Assembly (NCBI GenBank): GCA_948567375.1
Contig: OX419761.1
Location: forward strand, 48,770,243 to 48,834,242
Length of the DNA stretch: 64,000 nucleotides
Direction of reading: 5' to 3'
DNA from: Lunularia cruciata
Lineage: Eukaryota > Streptophyta > Marchantiopsida > Lunulariales > Lunulariaceae
Shown: positions 1 to 11,074 of the stretch, one piece after another
Layout of the letters: each line of letters begins with the position of its first letter
Position numbering within the stretch: position 1 is the first letter of the stretch
Notes under the pieces: model-generated
What the model was told of the DNA's origin: nothing
Database searches by the model: none
The model's input: only the letters and a program-made list of their open reading frames with translations
Position numbers and translations under genes: made by a program

Positions 1-869
1 CAATTTATTTTTCTATCCCAACACTCTTTGAACTCTTGTCATATCTTTAAACCTCACAACAAGCTTCATACTCATAACTATATACTTTTGACCTTATTCT
101 CACATTTCTACCTAGTTTACAAAGACTGCATATGTGTATCAAGATCCATATGCCTTTACATCACTGTAAAAGACCAAGACCAAGAAGAGAAACAGGAGAA
201 TGGAAGATCACATTGAGACACTTGAATGTGTGTAAACTCTAAATGCCTAGCATGAGCTTCTGCTTTGGTATTATAGATAACATACAAGGGTTTTGAGAAG
301 TTTCTCAAGAAGTTTCCTTGAGCCACTTTCTTAGAGTGCAAGCCAAGTTAACCAAGAAGCTTCTTAAAAAGCTTCCTTTTAGAAGCTGTCTACTTGGCAT
401 GCAAGCTAAACTAGTTGGAAGCTTCTTGAAGCTTCCTTCTAGAAGTTACCTACTTGGGGTGCAAGTTATGCTAGTCGAGAAGCTTCCCAAGAAGCTTTGT
501 AGATATCTCTAGAATATTCTAGGCTAGTTTAGCTTATTCTCTACTTTTTGAGCCTTATAACTATGTTGCTAAACTCCATATTGTTACAATCACCTTGTGT
601 GCTTCACACTCTCCTTATTACTCAAAGCTATTTTAGTAGATGATCAAGGGAGAGATATCTCTACTTGGAACTTATTAGCACTCTCCCTTCTTCTCTTTAC
701 TTTTCTCAATAGATTGTCTTGAATCTATTGCTGACCTAAAGCTACTTGTTTGTTTGGTACATCTTGTTTTGTTTCTCGTTCAAAAGAGACATTTAGTATT
801 TGCTCCCTTTTTTTTTGGAGATATTTTCTTCCATTAACTTTTCATATGATTTTTTTAATATCTTTGACA

Positions 870-2560
870 CTATTTTTTACCTTATTTTTTCTATACATCA
901 GTTTTCAATGCTTACTCCAAATTTTTATGAGGTGGTTATTATTGGCATTCAAACTACCTTGGACAACTATCTCAATTGATATCCAAGTTGATATCTTAAA
1001 TGCCTTCAATACCATCTCTTGTCTAACTTTGTTTAATATAAATCCCCTCCTTAATCTTATTTGTGTGCAATTTCTATGACATAGAAATACCCTTGTTACA
1101 TATCCACCATACTACCACAAGGGAGTTCACATATAACATTTGTCAATGGCACATGCCAAGAAGATCCTCTCTATTTGTCATAGCTCACTTCATAGCTTTG
1201 CATGAGATTATGTCCACTTTTCCATCATATTGCTTTCTATCACTTTTAGATGATACTAATATCATGGGCCTTGTGGAGGATGTAGTTCAAGTTATATTTG
1301 ATTTTACACTCTACTCAAAGACCTTGGGTTTACAAGTCCAAACTCAAAAATGCAAGGCATAGAGTCCACAAGTGGTTCTCACTCCTTTGGACTTCCTACT
1401 AGAGTTCCAATTCTAATAAGAAGTTTAAAGGGTTTGAGCTTGCCTAGGAGATGATGATCTTTGCCGCTAATTTATCTAAGACAATATGCTTGAAGTTACA
1501 ATTCTTGCTCATTCACTCCTTAGGTTGGAAAACACATAAGTCACTTATCTATTTTGACAAGATGTTGTGTCCATAAAGCCTCTTATTTGGTACGTATTTT
1601 TTGATTTACCTAAACTCTACCCCTTCTACATACATTTGAAAGTACCATATGCCATACTTTCTCTACTTTATTACAGGAATGCATACTCCCATAGTTATAA
1701 AATGAGTGATGTAGGCTATCAATATCTCGTCATATAGGAGGATGTGGTCCCATATTGCAAGAGGTTATTGCACTACTAACTTATTTAGGAGCATGGGATC
1801 TAGTGGCACTCCTATTAGTACACAATGGTCACTCATTCCTACTGGCACCTGTCAAAGCAATTGATCCAAGTACTTACAATTTCTAGTTATCTCTTTGTTT
1901 GGCTAGGGATCTATTACCAAGCTCAACATGCACAAAACTCATTGCATTTATTGATTTTGTATCATTAAATTTTAGGAAGATTCAAGCAGATCTTAGTGAG
2001 CATATGCACATTCATACCCTTACCATTATCCTTACTACTGTTCCTTTACTTCACATAGATAGTATTCTTTCTTGTGGAGAGAAAGGCTTTAGAGCTTGGA
2101 TTCATGCTTCTCCTTTGGTTGTGGAATTTCATTTTACATTTTAGGAGTTTACTATGGCACTTTACTTGGATTTAGGTTGACATATCCAACACTTCTAGGA
2201 CTACCAAACTAATGAGCTTGTGGATCTCTATATGACACACATGGCATATTTTACAATGTGTTGTAAGCGGAGAGCACACTAGTGTTCATGATGCTATCCA
2301 AGATACAATGGTAAAGATCTTATGATACATAGTCATAGGTATAGATTGAGAGGTGGTTGGATCTACTTGGATCACCTCCTTGGTGTGTGAGAGTGAATAT
2401 AGTCACGTTCAATGACAAATGACGTACCTTGTTTGATGTGGTGGTTGCAAACCTCTTACAAGCAACGTCATTGAATTCAAGTGAGATATCGACACTAGAG
2501 GAGGGAGTGTCATTACACACCATGATTACCCTCTATTACCTTTGTACATTTAAATATAGA
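870..2560 (+). pseudogene. Decayed RLE-type LINE (reverse transcriptase plus endonuclease remnants)
   Basis: This is a broken non-LTR retrotransposon that can be read only as fragments in several frames. The stretch about 960-1080 reads like the RT 'D-x-x-NAFNT' segment. Positions 1063-1362 hold the following RT part: a corrupted QGDPLG box, then 'AHF.ALHEI', then an LLDD (1243-1254) where the family has an (A)DD catalytic box, then a 'GLQVQ..KC' stretch. Positions 1899-2144 resemble the linker that ends in 'GAWI'. Positions 2391-2460 read 'VNIVTFNDK', a stop, then 'RTLFDVVVAN', which matches the PD-(D/E)XK endonuclease core of the better copy at 4639-5301, with a catalytic Asp replaced by Asn. 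Stops and frameshifts throughout make it non-functional. The family assignment rests on motif order recognised by eye, not on a database search. Boundaries are approximate. Confidence 0.55.
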
Positions 2561-3770
2561 GATTTTTGTGCATCTTCATCATCAATTGTATCAAATCCTT
2601 CTATAAGTAGCACCAAGTTCACTATAGACAAAAGGAGCCTAGTCTATCTCTCCAACCATGCTCATTTCATGGTTTATATAAAGAATCTCTATCACTTTAT
2701 AGCACTCTCAAGCATTGAGTGTCATAGATGAGCAATGGTAGAAGAAGCACACATCATATTTAGGACCTTCTCCCATTACCAAATATACCATTACAATATC
2801 TATATCACACTGAATCAACAATAGATTACTTTGCTTCTCTTCCCTTCCCTTCTTTCCTTTGGTGTGTGGTTGGGTCCTTGTTTTTGCATGTGATTTTAGC
2901 ACTTTTTCTTTGAGCCTTGTGCTTATTATCCCTTTTACAGTTCCTAGTGCCTTGTATTTCTTTTTCCAATTCAAGTATACTTGGCCTTTGGGCTTGTTTC
3001 TACAAAAAAAGGAAAAGAGATAGAGAAAAGAGAAAAGAAATAGATAAATATTTAAATATTTTTAAATATAAAATATAAAATTCTTCATTTCTCCCATCAA
3101 AGGTAATAATATAGAGTATAATTGCAATGGATTTCAAAATGAGCAGAGAGAAGTGTAATATTTAGCTGATAGGAAGGAACGGTCAAAATTGGTCCGAGTG
3201 CTTTTAGTGAAGAATCCTATGTTTTCCTAGGTATGTGCTCAGTAGACTTGGGTATATCTCGGCTAATGGCTTGCAAGCTCACTAAATATTGTAGTTGGCT
3301 AGCCACCAAATTAGCCGACTAGCGCTGTTTGACCAGATAATCTAGGTTATATTTTTAAGGTTAATTCAGGTCATACTATTAGGTAGAATACAAGAAAAAT
3401 CGAGATTGAAACAATATGCAATAGGGAAACGGTAAACCCACCTCAAGTTTTCTGCTTATTCACCTCATTCCTCTTATCCAGTATTAGTAATCAATTCACG
3501 ACCTGTATTTCCACGACCTGGTTTGTCCACGTGCGACTCCTTTCACAGCTCCAAATATTATACGCAGGCTTCTACGCTTGGCATTAGCATTCGTTCTCAC
3601 CTGCGGTAGCCGGTAAATTCTGGGAATGTTGCATTTCATTACAAGGTTGAACACGAGTGTCGCAAAGGGTGACGAGTATAATTCTGCTGAGGTGGGTATA
3701 CCGTTTCTCTATGCAATATGCGAAATCGTTATTGAGTGATGATACGTTCTGAACACGAAATCTCACTGGT
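2561..3770. other. AT-rich stretch without a recognised gene
   Basis: No open frame here resembles a known protein. Positions 3001-3090 are low-complexity A/AT-rich sequence. The region sits between the decayed LINE and the tandem repeats, and is probably degenerate repeat or intergenic sequence. Confidence 0.5.
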
Positions 3771-3772
3771 AG

Positions 3773-3938
3773 CAAGAACAAAAGCAAAGAGACCATTCTC
3801 TGGCAATAAGCTTGCGTACATGTGAATTGCTCATCTTTTTCCTCTGCGGTAACAGGAATAAAAGCAAAGAAACCATTCTCAAGGCGATAAGTTTGCGTAC
3901 ATGTGGATTACTTACTTCTATGTCTGCTGAGAATTGTC
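3773..3938. repeat. Two-unit 82-bp imperfect tandem repeat
   Basis: A unit beginning near 3773 (containing 'aaaagcaaagagaccattct' and 'gcgtacatgtg') recurs near 3855 ('aaaagcaaagaaaccattct', 'gcgtacatgtg'). The period is about 82 bp with scattered substitutions. A more diverged, partial third unit may lie around 4005-4050. No coding role is visible. Confidence 0.7.
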
Positions 3939-4238
3939 TAACACTAAATTGTCTCAAGCTTTAATTTTACTTGTAGTGTGTAATAGGTGGAAATAGTTCT
4001 CAAGCGATGAGTTTTGAATACGAAGGTTTGATAGTAACAAGAATAAAGGCATACTGTGTACGAAAGTGTAACACAATAAAACATTGGACACCCAAGTTGA
4101 TGGTTGCTCGAAGACAACAAATGAAGCTGGGGACTTGCAGCCAAGTCTGTTCGTGTGCACAGTTCCCCTTGCCTTGACACATCATAATATAAACGAGAAG
4201 CATTGAACCTGTTATGGCTCACCTCATTTCAATCACAA

Positions 4239-4556
4239 TTCTAATTCAATGAAGAAAATTAATGCAGTAAGCGATTAACACTAACAAGACTTACTCACTG
4301 AACAATTGCAAGCTCTCTCTCCTATGTACATCTCATATATCATAATTCTAATTTAATGAAGAAAATTAAGTGCAGTAAGCAATTAACACTAACAACACTT
4401 AAGTGCTTAATAGTTGCAAGCTCTCTCTTCTATGCACATCTCATATATCATTATTCTAAATCAATGAAGAAAATTAATTACAGTAAGCAATTAACACTAA
4501 CAACACTTCAGCACTTAACAATTGCAAACACTCTCTCTTATACACATCTCATAGAT
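4239..4556. repeat. Three-unit 107-bp tandem repeat
   Basis: The motif 'caatgaagaaaattaa' and its neighbourhood recur at about 4239, 4346 and 4453, so the period is 107 bp. Each unit also carries 'attaacactaaca', an 'aattgcaa'-like block and 'ctctctc...cacatctcata'. The array ends at about 4556, exactly where the LINE 3' terminus begins. The frame 4356-4631 is only a by-product of the repeat. Confidence 0.8.
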
Positions 4557-5612
4557 AAAGGCAACCGCATAGGAAAAATGAAGGATGGGAAGACCCCATC
4601 AAGCCGTACAAGGGAGAGACAAAAAAGGTAACATGGAGCTAAGCCCCAATAGAGTCTGTATGAGAAATCTGCCCTACCGCACCTAAGATATCCGAGCTAT
4701 GCAAGTCGTACGGTCTACACATAACTGGAGTATCCGAAGAAACATCACCTAATGTGATTGCTCTCCTATGGATTGCACCAGCCACTGCCTTCTGTAGAGC
4801 AATGGACACACGCTGTCTAAAGTAAGCTACAAAGTATGAGAGTGAGAGTGGTACCCCCTGACGCCTAACATGATAAGCTCTCGCGCACTCCCTGACAAAT
4901 GTGTCAAATTCCGTGTCCATCGCTCCATATAACTCCAAGGCTAGAGGAACAAAGAGGTGACCTCGCTGCATGCCCCTATACTTGGAGACCTTGCGACCTG
5001 CTGCTGCACTCGCCGCCCATCCAGGGGGATGGGTAATCACTCCCTCCGAAACTGTATCCCGCGTAGGGTCCGTGACCACGACATCCGCTACTGTCACCTG
5101 ATCATCTCGGACCAAGTATAAGTCTGCCCTGACCCGTGTCGTCTGCAACGCATACGAACGCTCCCTCCAAGCTAAATAATATCCACTCTCTTGTGCCATA
5201 GCAAACACTATGTCTCTAATGGCATCATGTGTAGCTATCCTCTGTCCTCCAGAAGGACATCGTGTCATGTGGACCCCGTTGCATCTAGTGTAGAACCACA
5301 CTCACAAGTGAGTAGTGAAGATGCAGATGGGTGGACCAAACCTAGGCAAAACCTCATCGCTGTAGAGAAAGTAGTCGGTGCGAGTCGGAAAGCCCTAATG
5401 CATGGTTGAGCTAGGATCCACGAGCCTGCACCCTTGCCGGAGCAAGAGCGTAGACATGCTCTAGTAACCTGAGGAATGGACAAGTCAACTAAGAGAGAAT
5501 GTAGCGTGTGCTCACACAGTCGCTCCATCAAAGAAGACTGTAGACCTCTTGTCCAATCTGACAATAGTGAAGCAAGCGATGTGCATATATGTAACAAAAT
5601 TCTGATGTTCAC
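4557..5612 (-). pseudogene. 3' portion of an RLE-type LINE (zinc motif, PD-(D/E)XK endonuclease, 3' UTR)
   Basis: Two minus-strand frames, 5612-5265 and 5301-4639, together give the C-terminal half of a non-LTR retrotransposon polyprotein and overlap at a frameshift at about 5265-5301. The upstream frame has the linker 'LRSCSGKGAGSW' and ends in CECG. The downstream frame supplies HMTRC, completing a C-x-C...H-x3-C type zinc motif. Next comes ATHDAIRD, then an endonuclease-like core with RAD (residues 58-60) and DVVVTDP (73-79), then a Lys-rich GRKVSKYRG segment. These fit the PD-(D/E)XK layout of RLE-type LINEs. The 220-aa frame 5301-4639 has no internal stop, so this copy is younger than the one at 870-2560. 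No RT domain was found upstream, as expected for a 5'-truncated LINE. The stretch 4638-4557 is the 3' UTR, also found at 6144-6240 and 42633-42830. Confidence 0.65.
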
Positions 5613-6143
5613 TTACGAGAGCCGTATGCAAGCTTGTTTGCAAGCTCGTATATGTGAACCTGTACACTAACACCTAAACCTGTATTAACCCGGAACATTT
5701 AACCATGAGTCTGTCCAGTTATCCCGGCTCTCAAATTATGTGAACAAGCTAGCCATTTGTTTTAGTTAGCTGGCTAAGCCATTTTTAGCCGGCTATTTGC
5801 CAGGTCTAGTGTTTAGATAGTCACATGCCTGCATGCATGCATGTTTAGACAGTTGTTCACCCTGATCGTAACGTACCTGTCACGGGCTTCGCTTGTACGA
5901 CGTGTCAGAGTAGTAGTCCTGGACAAAGTTTCAGGCCAGAGGAAGGGCGTCGGTAAGCAGTTTCGGAGGAATCTGGTAGACGGGGATGCGTGATAGGATG
6001 GCCGGGGGTGAATACCAAAAGACGACTGTGGAGTCCCGGACAATTAAGATCCTCATGTTTCTCGAGGTCGCAGTAAGCAAATCCACTGCGAGTACGAGCA
6101 TCTGCAGGCAACGGCATGTCGATGCCTGACCTCCAGACTACTG
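5613..6143. other. Unassigned sequence between LINE fragments
   Basis: No reverse-transcriptase or other recognisable coding sequence was found on either strand, although short overlapping frames exist at 5813-6117. It may be LINE-derived sequence too decayed to read. Confidence 0.4.
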
Positions 6144-6240
6144 GGGTTTAGCTTCATTGTACCTCATACGTTTTATCCTTGTGCGACTTGGTGGGTCTTC
6201 CCATCCTTCTTGTTATCCTACGCGGTCGCCTTTCTCAACT
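6144..6240 (+). mobile_element. LINE 3'-end fragment (solo 3' UTR)
   Basis: This is a diverged + strand copy of the 3' end of the LINE at 4557-5612. The shared blocks are 'ggggtttagc', 'gggtcttcccatccttc' and the terminal 'cctacgcggtcgccttt'. The same blocks occur reverse-complemented at 4557-4655 and 42633-42745. No matching coding sequence lies upstream, so this is a heavily 5'-truncated insertion. Confidence 0.65.
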
Positions 6241-7152
6241 CCAGATTTTCTATTTAATTTCAGGATACTGTTTCAATAAGGGCTAGCGTATTAATGACGC
6301 AGTTACGGGAATGCAATTTGAAGCAACTGGTGATTACTGAGTTGCTTGGTTTGGAGAGAAGAAGAAAGTTAATTGTGGATGTTACAGTCAACTGAGGAGA
6401 GATCGAGTGATTGCACTGATGGAGGATTGATCATTCGGAGAGCGGACTTTTGGATTCCATTTTGTGTACAACGAGGTTTGTATGACGCCCTTTGATGTCA
6501 TGGAGATTGCCTTCCATTAGAACGTTGAAATTGGTACTTTGGGAGCTTGAAGAGTCAGAACTGGTATAATAGCAGCAGCTGCATTTGGCCGCAGTGCCAG
6601 CGCAGGCCTGTTGTGTTGTTTAATTGCTTGCAGTTCCGGATTCTGTAGTTTAATGACTGTCTGTTGCATTTTGATAATTCTGCGCATGTTAAGGAGAAAA
6701 AAATGTTATTACATTGCTCTGAGCGAAGAGGTCATAAATTGGACGAGTTTTGCTATTTGGTATTTCTTAGTTTGTAAAGTTGGCCGAGAAGTAAGCACTG
6801 TTAAATTGCTAGGAGTGTTAAGGTCAGAAATTGGACGCGTTTCAAACAAACGTTTTTCCGTACGTGTATAATTCTGGATCTTCCATGGTAGAATGATGAG
6901 AATATCGTCCTTCTCGACAAATTCGCACGCCTGGATACGCTCCTCTGCGCTCCATAGGACAATCTGTTGTCAAAAATTTCTGCGCTTTTGGTTATATACA
7001 GATGTACAGATTCTCTGGTCACTGTTGTATATTGAGTAGACTCAAAAAACCCTCGGGAGCTTGAGCATACCAGCTCCCGAGGTTTCTCTTTTAGTTGATG
7101 GCCATCTTCCCCCCATTGTTTTAGAACTGACATAGTTGTGAGCATCGTGGTG
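6241..7152. other. No recognised gene; one 11-bp-arm hairpin
   Basis: The frames here (6611-6871 and 6801-7145) resemble nothing known. A perfect inverted repeat 'cctcgggagct' / 'agctcccgagg' lies at 7051-7061 and 7072-7082 with a 10-nt loop. Confidence 0.4.
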
Positions 7153-7700
7153 TGAATTTTGCAACCTTGCTGTAGATAATGTTCTGTCTCCCCATTTTCG
7201 ACCTGATAACTATGACGGGGTACGGTCCAATTTTAGTGTCATAGTCATTTGAAGTATCCATAATTTGCCAACTGTTAAGCCTGGGTTCGGGTTTGGGCTA
7301 CAGATGAATGCAACACCTCTGCAATATCAGTGTCTCGTGGACTTCAGGCTTAAATTTTAAATTTGCGGTCCATTCGTGACCTCCAGTTAGCGACATTGAA
7401 GAGCTGGTCAAATTGTGGAGCTCCAAAACAGAACAGATTCCACCATTGAGAAGTGTACCTGCATATACGTTTATATAGATGTTCCAGTTATGTTAATGGC
7501 AAGATCCTGGTCCCTGGTCTTACTAGTGGTTTTACATCTTCTTCTTTATACCTGAGATCCCACGTCTTTCTTGTTCAACTCATGTGCGTGCTTGGTCTGT
7601 GACGAGCTACTTTTAGAGTAAACGGGAGATAGTAGTTGTAGTTGTCATTCCTGTAGCTGGACCTCCTATGACGATTTAGGAGGAGTGGATTCTTGATACT

Positions 7701-7736
7701 CTGTTGATTGTACTCAGCACCGAGTACAATCAACAG
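7701..7736. repeat. 15-bp-arm perfect inverted repeat (copy 1 only)
   Basis: The arms 'ctgttgattgtactc' (7701-7715) and 'gagtacaatcaacag' (7722-7736) flank a 6-nt loop. In duplication copy 2 the matching site (from about 8431) has a substitution in the left arm and lacks the outer part of the right arm, so the perfect palindrome is specific to copy 1. Confidence 0.85.
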
Positions 7737-8353
7737 TAAAATCACCGACTACAACCAACCGGTTTTATGCCATTAGTAACTACTCTAAAGGTTTTGTGAG
7801 TTCTTCCGAGTGAATTGACAGAGTACGTCAATTTCGCGCCCTTATTCTGTCTTTTGGACCCTTGAATTTTGCAACCTTGCTGTACATTGTGTTCTGTCTA
7901 TCCATTTTCGACATGATAACTTTGACGGGGTGCGGTCCAATTTTGATGTCATACTCATTTGATGTATCCATAATTTGCCAACTGTGAAGTCTGGATGCGG
8001 GTTCGGGCCGCAGTTGAGTGTAATACCCCTGCAATGTCAGTGTCTCTTGGACTTCAGGCTTGAACTTTAAATTTGCGGTCCACTAGTGACCTCCATCTAG
8101 CGACATTGAAGAGCTGGTCAAATTGTGGAGCTCTAAAACAGAACAGATTCCCCTACTGTGAGAGACGCGTACGTGCATATACGTTTATGTAGATGTTCCA
8201 GTCATGTTAATGGCAAGTTCCTGGTCCCTGGTCTTACTAGCGGTTTTACATCTTCTGCTTTATACCTGAGATCCCAGGTCTTCCTTGTTCAACTCATGTA
8301 CGTGCTTGATCTGTGACGAGCTGCTTTTAGAGTTAACGGGAGATAGTAGTTGT

Positions 8354-8385
8354 AGTTGTCATTCCCGTAGACGGGAATGACAACT
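8354..8385. repeat. 15-bp-arm perfect inverted repeat (copy 2 only)
   Basis: The arms 'agttgtcattcccgt' (8354-8368) and 'acgggaatgacaact' (8371-8385) flank a 2-nt loop. Copy 1 reads 'agttgtcattcctgtagctgg' minus its last base at this site and lacks the 13-bp right-arm insertion, so the inverted arm was added in copy 2. Confidence 0.85.
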
Positions 8386-9103
8386 GGACCTCCGTTGGCG
8401 ACTTTAGGAGGAGTGGATTCTTGATACTCTCTGTTGATTGTGCTCAGCAGCGAGTACAATCACCGAGAACAATCAATCGTGTTATGCCATTAGGATCCAA
8501 CGGTTTTGTTTGTTCTTCGAACGGATTGACACAGTACGCCAATTTTTGCGCCTTGTGTCTGTCTTTTGGAGCCGGAACGAAATCGATCAACGCGCGAGTG
8601 CGGCGCTTTGTCGAGAACGAAGGATGTGACGCATACCGGGAAAGCCCAATCAGAATAGGATGGGGCCCACTTTTCGAACTTTTATGAGAAGAAAATGCCT
8701 GGAGTTCGCACCTGCGCCTGAAATTACCGTAGCAGACATAAAGAATGAGTTTATGGAAAGCCATCTGAAATCTGCTGGCGCTACACTATGGGAGATGCAG
8801 CGGAACTTTGCATCCTCTTTGCCAAAGAGCAAACATCTCAAGCTTTCCGTGTAGGTCAGATCCGGTCGTTCCGTATACTGAAAATGAGCACTTCCTGTTC
8901 AGATCGCTTGCTGGGATAGGAAATAAGATGTAATGAGGGACAGTAGTAGTTAATTCGGGTAAGAGGGATGCAGAAGTGAAGGAGTAAGCCTTCAGTGGTG
9001 GATGGTTAAAGTGTTGTCGGAACCACCAGACACGGCCAGAAAGTGTAAACAACTCAGATAACACTTCAGGGACATACAGATTTTTACCTGTGCCAGGGTT
9101 TTC

Positions 9104-9144
9104 ACGTGAGGTCACAGTAGACTGTCACTACTGTGACCTCACGT
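9104..9144. repeat. 17-bp-arm perfect inverted repeat
   Basis: The arms 'acgtgaggtcacagtag' (9104-9120) and 'ctactgtgacctcacgt' (9128-9144) flank the loop 'actgtca'. There is no U-run or coding context. It is the kind of structure that template switching can produce. Confidence 0.9.
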
Positions 9145-10119
9145 TCTGTCACAAGAAGGAATTGCTGATGGCCAAACCTGAATTATTTTCATTAAACAGG
9201 TCCACGCGAGATGGGATGTTGACAACAGAGGCCCTCTTCAAGGCTTCAAGGTTTTGGCGGATTTTACTTGAACCTGGGCCCATTATGAGAGCTTTGGGGA
9301 TGTTATGCCATTTCATTAGGTTATAAAATGAATTTGAAAGCATCTGAAGGATTTCTGCGGCAACATTGGGGCACATTGTGCCCCATTGCGCTCCATCGGA
9401 AGTGAAGTAAATTAGTCACAATTGGTCGCCTAGCTGCAATCGGGACATTGTTTACAGGAAGTACAGTGAGTGTGATGGCCGGTGGGTGATTGAGAAGGAT
9501 CATACCCAGTTTGAGTTTGTGGGACACGCTAGCACAATATGGCAAGTTTCACAGTGGCAGGATTTGTCGAGTCCTGCGGAACGGCAATCAGAGTAGATAA
9601 TGGGCTGTTGGCAAGACTGTTGACAGCCTATACTTGTTACGGTCAATCAAGGACCTCTATGAGGTTAGGGGTGAGAATTTCAATCCACTTGGATTTTTTT
9701 CAACCAGTCCGTCAACAACTACAATGTTGTAAACTCCAGTGTGTTTGGGTGGCTGCAGAATTCTCTTGACTGTTGATGTCAGAGTCCCTAGCAGAGCTTG
9801 GGATGTACCGGAAATAGGATCGCTACACAGTTCTGAGAAGGGGCCATATTCAGATGAAAATTCTAGAAGAGTTATTCTTCTTTGTTCTGCTGGTGTTTCG
9901 ATCGAATTTTGTTTGGACAAATTTTACCCTGTAGTCTGCGATAAGGAAATGTAACTGTGTGGAGGTATGGATCTCTCAAATGTCAAAACAACTGCAAACC
10001 ATAGGGGCCCACAACTATCTGACCGTCTTGTGGCGACCCGAGTACAGTTGATTTTAAGCAGTCCAGATTCTGCTCTGGCATCAGCAGTTTCCTGGACTTG
10101 GGGATCTGGTTCAACTGGG

Positions 10120-10153
10120 TGACTGAGGTGGCAGGGCTCTGCCACCTCAGTCA
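10120..10153. repeat. 15-bp-arm perfect inverted repeat
   Basis: The arms 'tgactgaggtggcag' (10120-10134) and 'ctgccacctcagtca' (10139-10153) flank the 4-nt loop 'ggct'. It lies about 0.9 kb upstream of the SOS1 start codon. Confidence 0.9.
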
Positions 10154-11074
10154 GCCAGTTACAAAAGAGCTTTAGAAGAGATACTATTTGTTACTTTCGA
10201 CTTCTTTCCTCTCCTCGTTGAGCCAGCGGGATCGTGTTCGCGATAGCTGGGCTGCTCATAATTTTTAAGGCATGCAGTTGACACCTGAATTGCCCTACAG
10301 CATATGTTGAACCTTCCCTGCGATGGATGGATAACGTATTCTGTGAAGTCTCAAAAGTTTGGATCGTGCAGCTAGTGCGTAAACATGACATGCCAGTCAG
10401 AAAACTAGAGCAGATGTTTCCGAGTTTGATGGGCTTTGAATCTTCCGGATGAATCAGCTGCATAGTATCGTGTAGAAACTCATTGTTTCTTCGAGTTTCC
10501 AGACCCATATAGCTGGATCTTCTAGTGCATTTCTGGTAGCTCAAGAGCTCCAGAAGTGCACTGTTCAAAATCTTGATTTCCAACTCGCTGACTCTTCATG
10601 GATTCCTGATCTTCTTTTTATCTGTTCAAGTAATTGTAGTCGGAGTTGGCAGCATCACACCTTAAATGGCTTCTGTACTGGTTTCTGGCTGGGCTGATGT
10701 TTGGAATCATGTATGGATGTCATTAGTCGTGCCCTTGATTCGTAAAAGAACCCTGAAGGTGAGAGAGTCTATTCTCATGACTAAACATCCGCTATTTGAT
10801 GCAAGGACGTCAACCTATGTTATGGTTACCGGGTTTATTGTTTGTCGACTAACAGTGACAGTGCATTTTGTGGTGTGAGCATGGACCGTTCAGGCCCTGC
10901 ATTATTTAAAGTTGGAGAAACTCAGAGATGAGTAGCGTCTGAGTTGAAAATTTCTGATGCAGAGAGTCGGGTAGACTAGTTAAGCTTAATAATCCACCGC
11001 CGTGGAGTTGTCTATCATGATGGCGTTTGTCAGTTGCAGTGTGCTAATTGACGTGAATATTGCAGGAGGCTAAA

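Larger units (their letters stand above)
7153..8573. repeat. 710-bp tandem segmental duplication
   Basis: The block 7153-7863 (starting 'gaattttgcaaccttgctgt') is repeated directly at 7864-8573. The two copies stay alignable throughout and differ by point changes and a few small indels. Landmarks common to both include 'tgacggggt.cggtccaatt', 'gacattgaagagctggtcaa' and 'cctggtccctggtcttacta'. There is no convincing coding potential. Each copy has gained a different short inverted repeat (see the hairpin entries), which dates those events after the duplication. Confidence 0.85.
8574..11065. other. Upstream flank of SOS1; no recognised coding sequence
   Basis: Several short frames occur on both strands but none resembles a known protein. 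The region presumably includes the SOS1 promoter and 5' UTR, because 11065 looks like a splice acceptor and implies an upstream non-coding exon. I could not place its donor or a TATA box with confidence. Two strong hairpins lie here (9104-9144 and 10120-10153). Confidence 0.4.
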
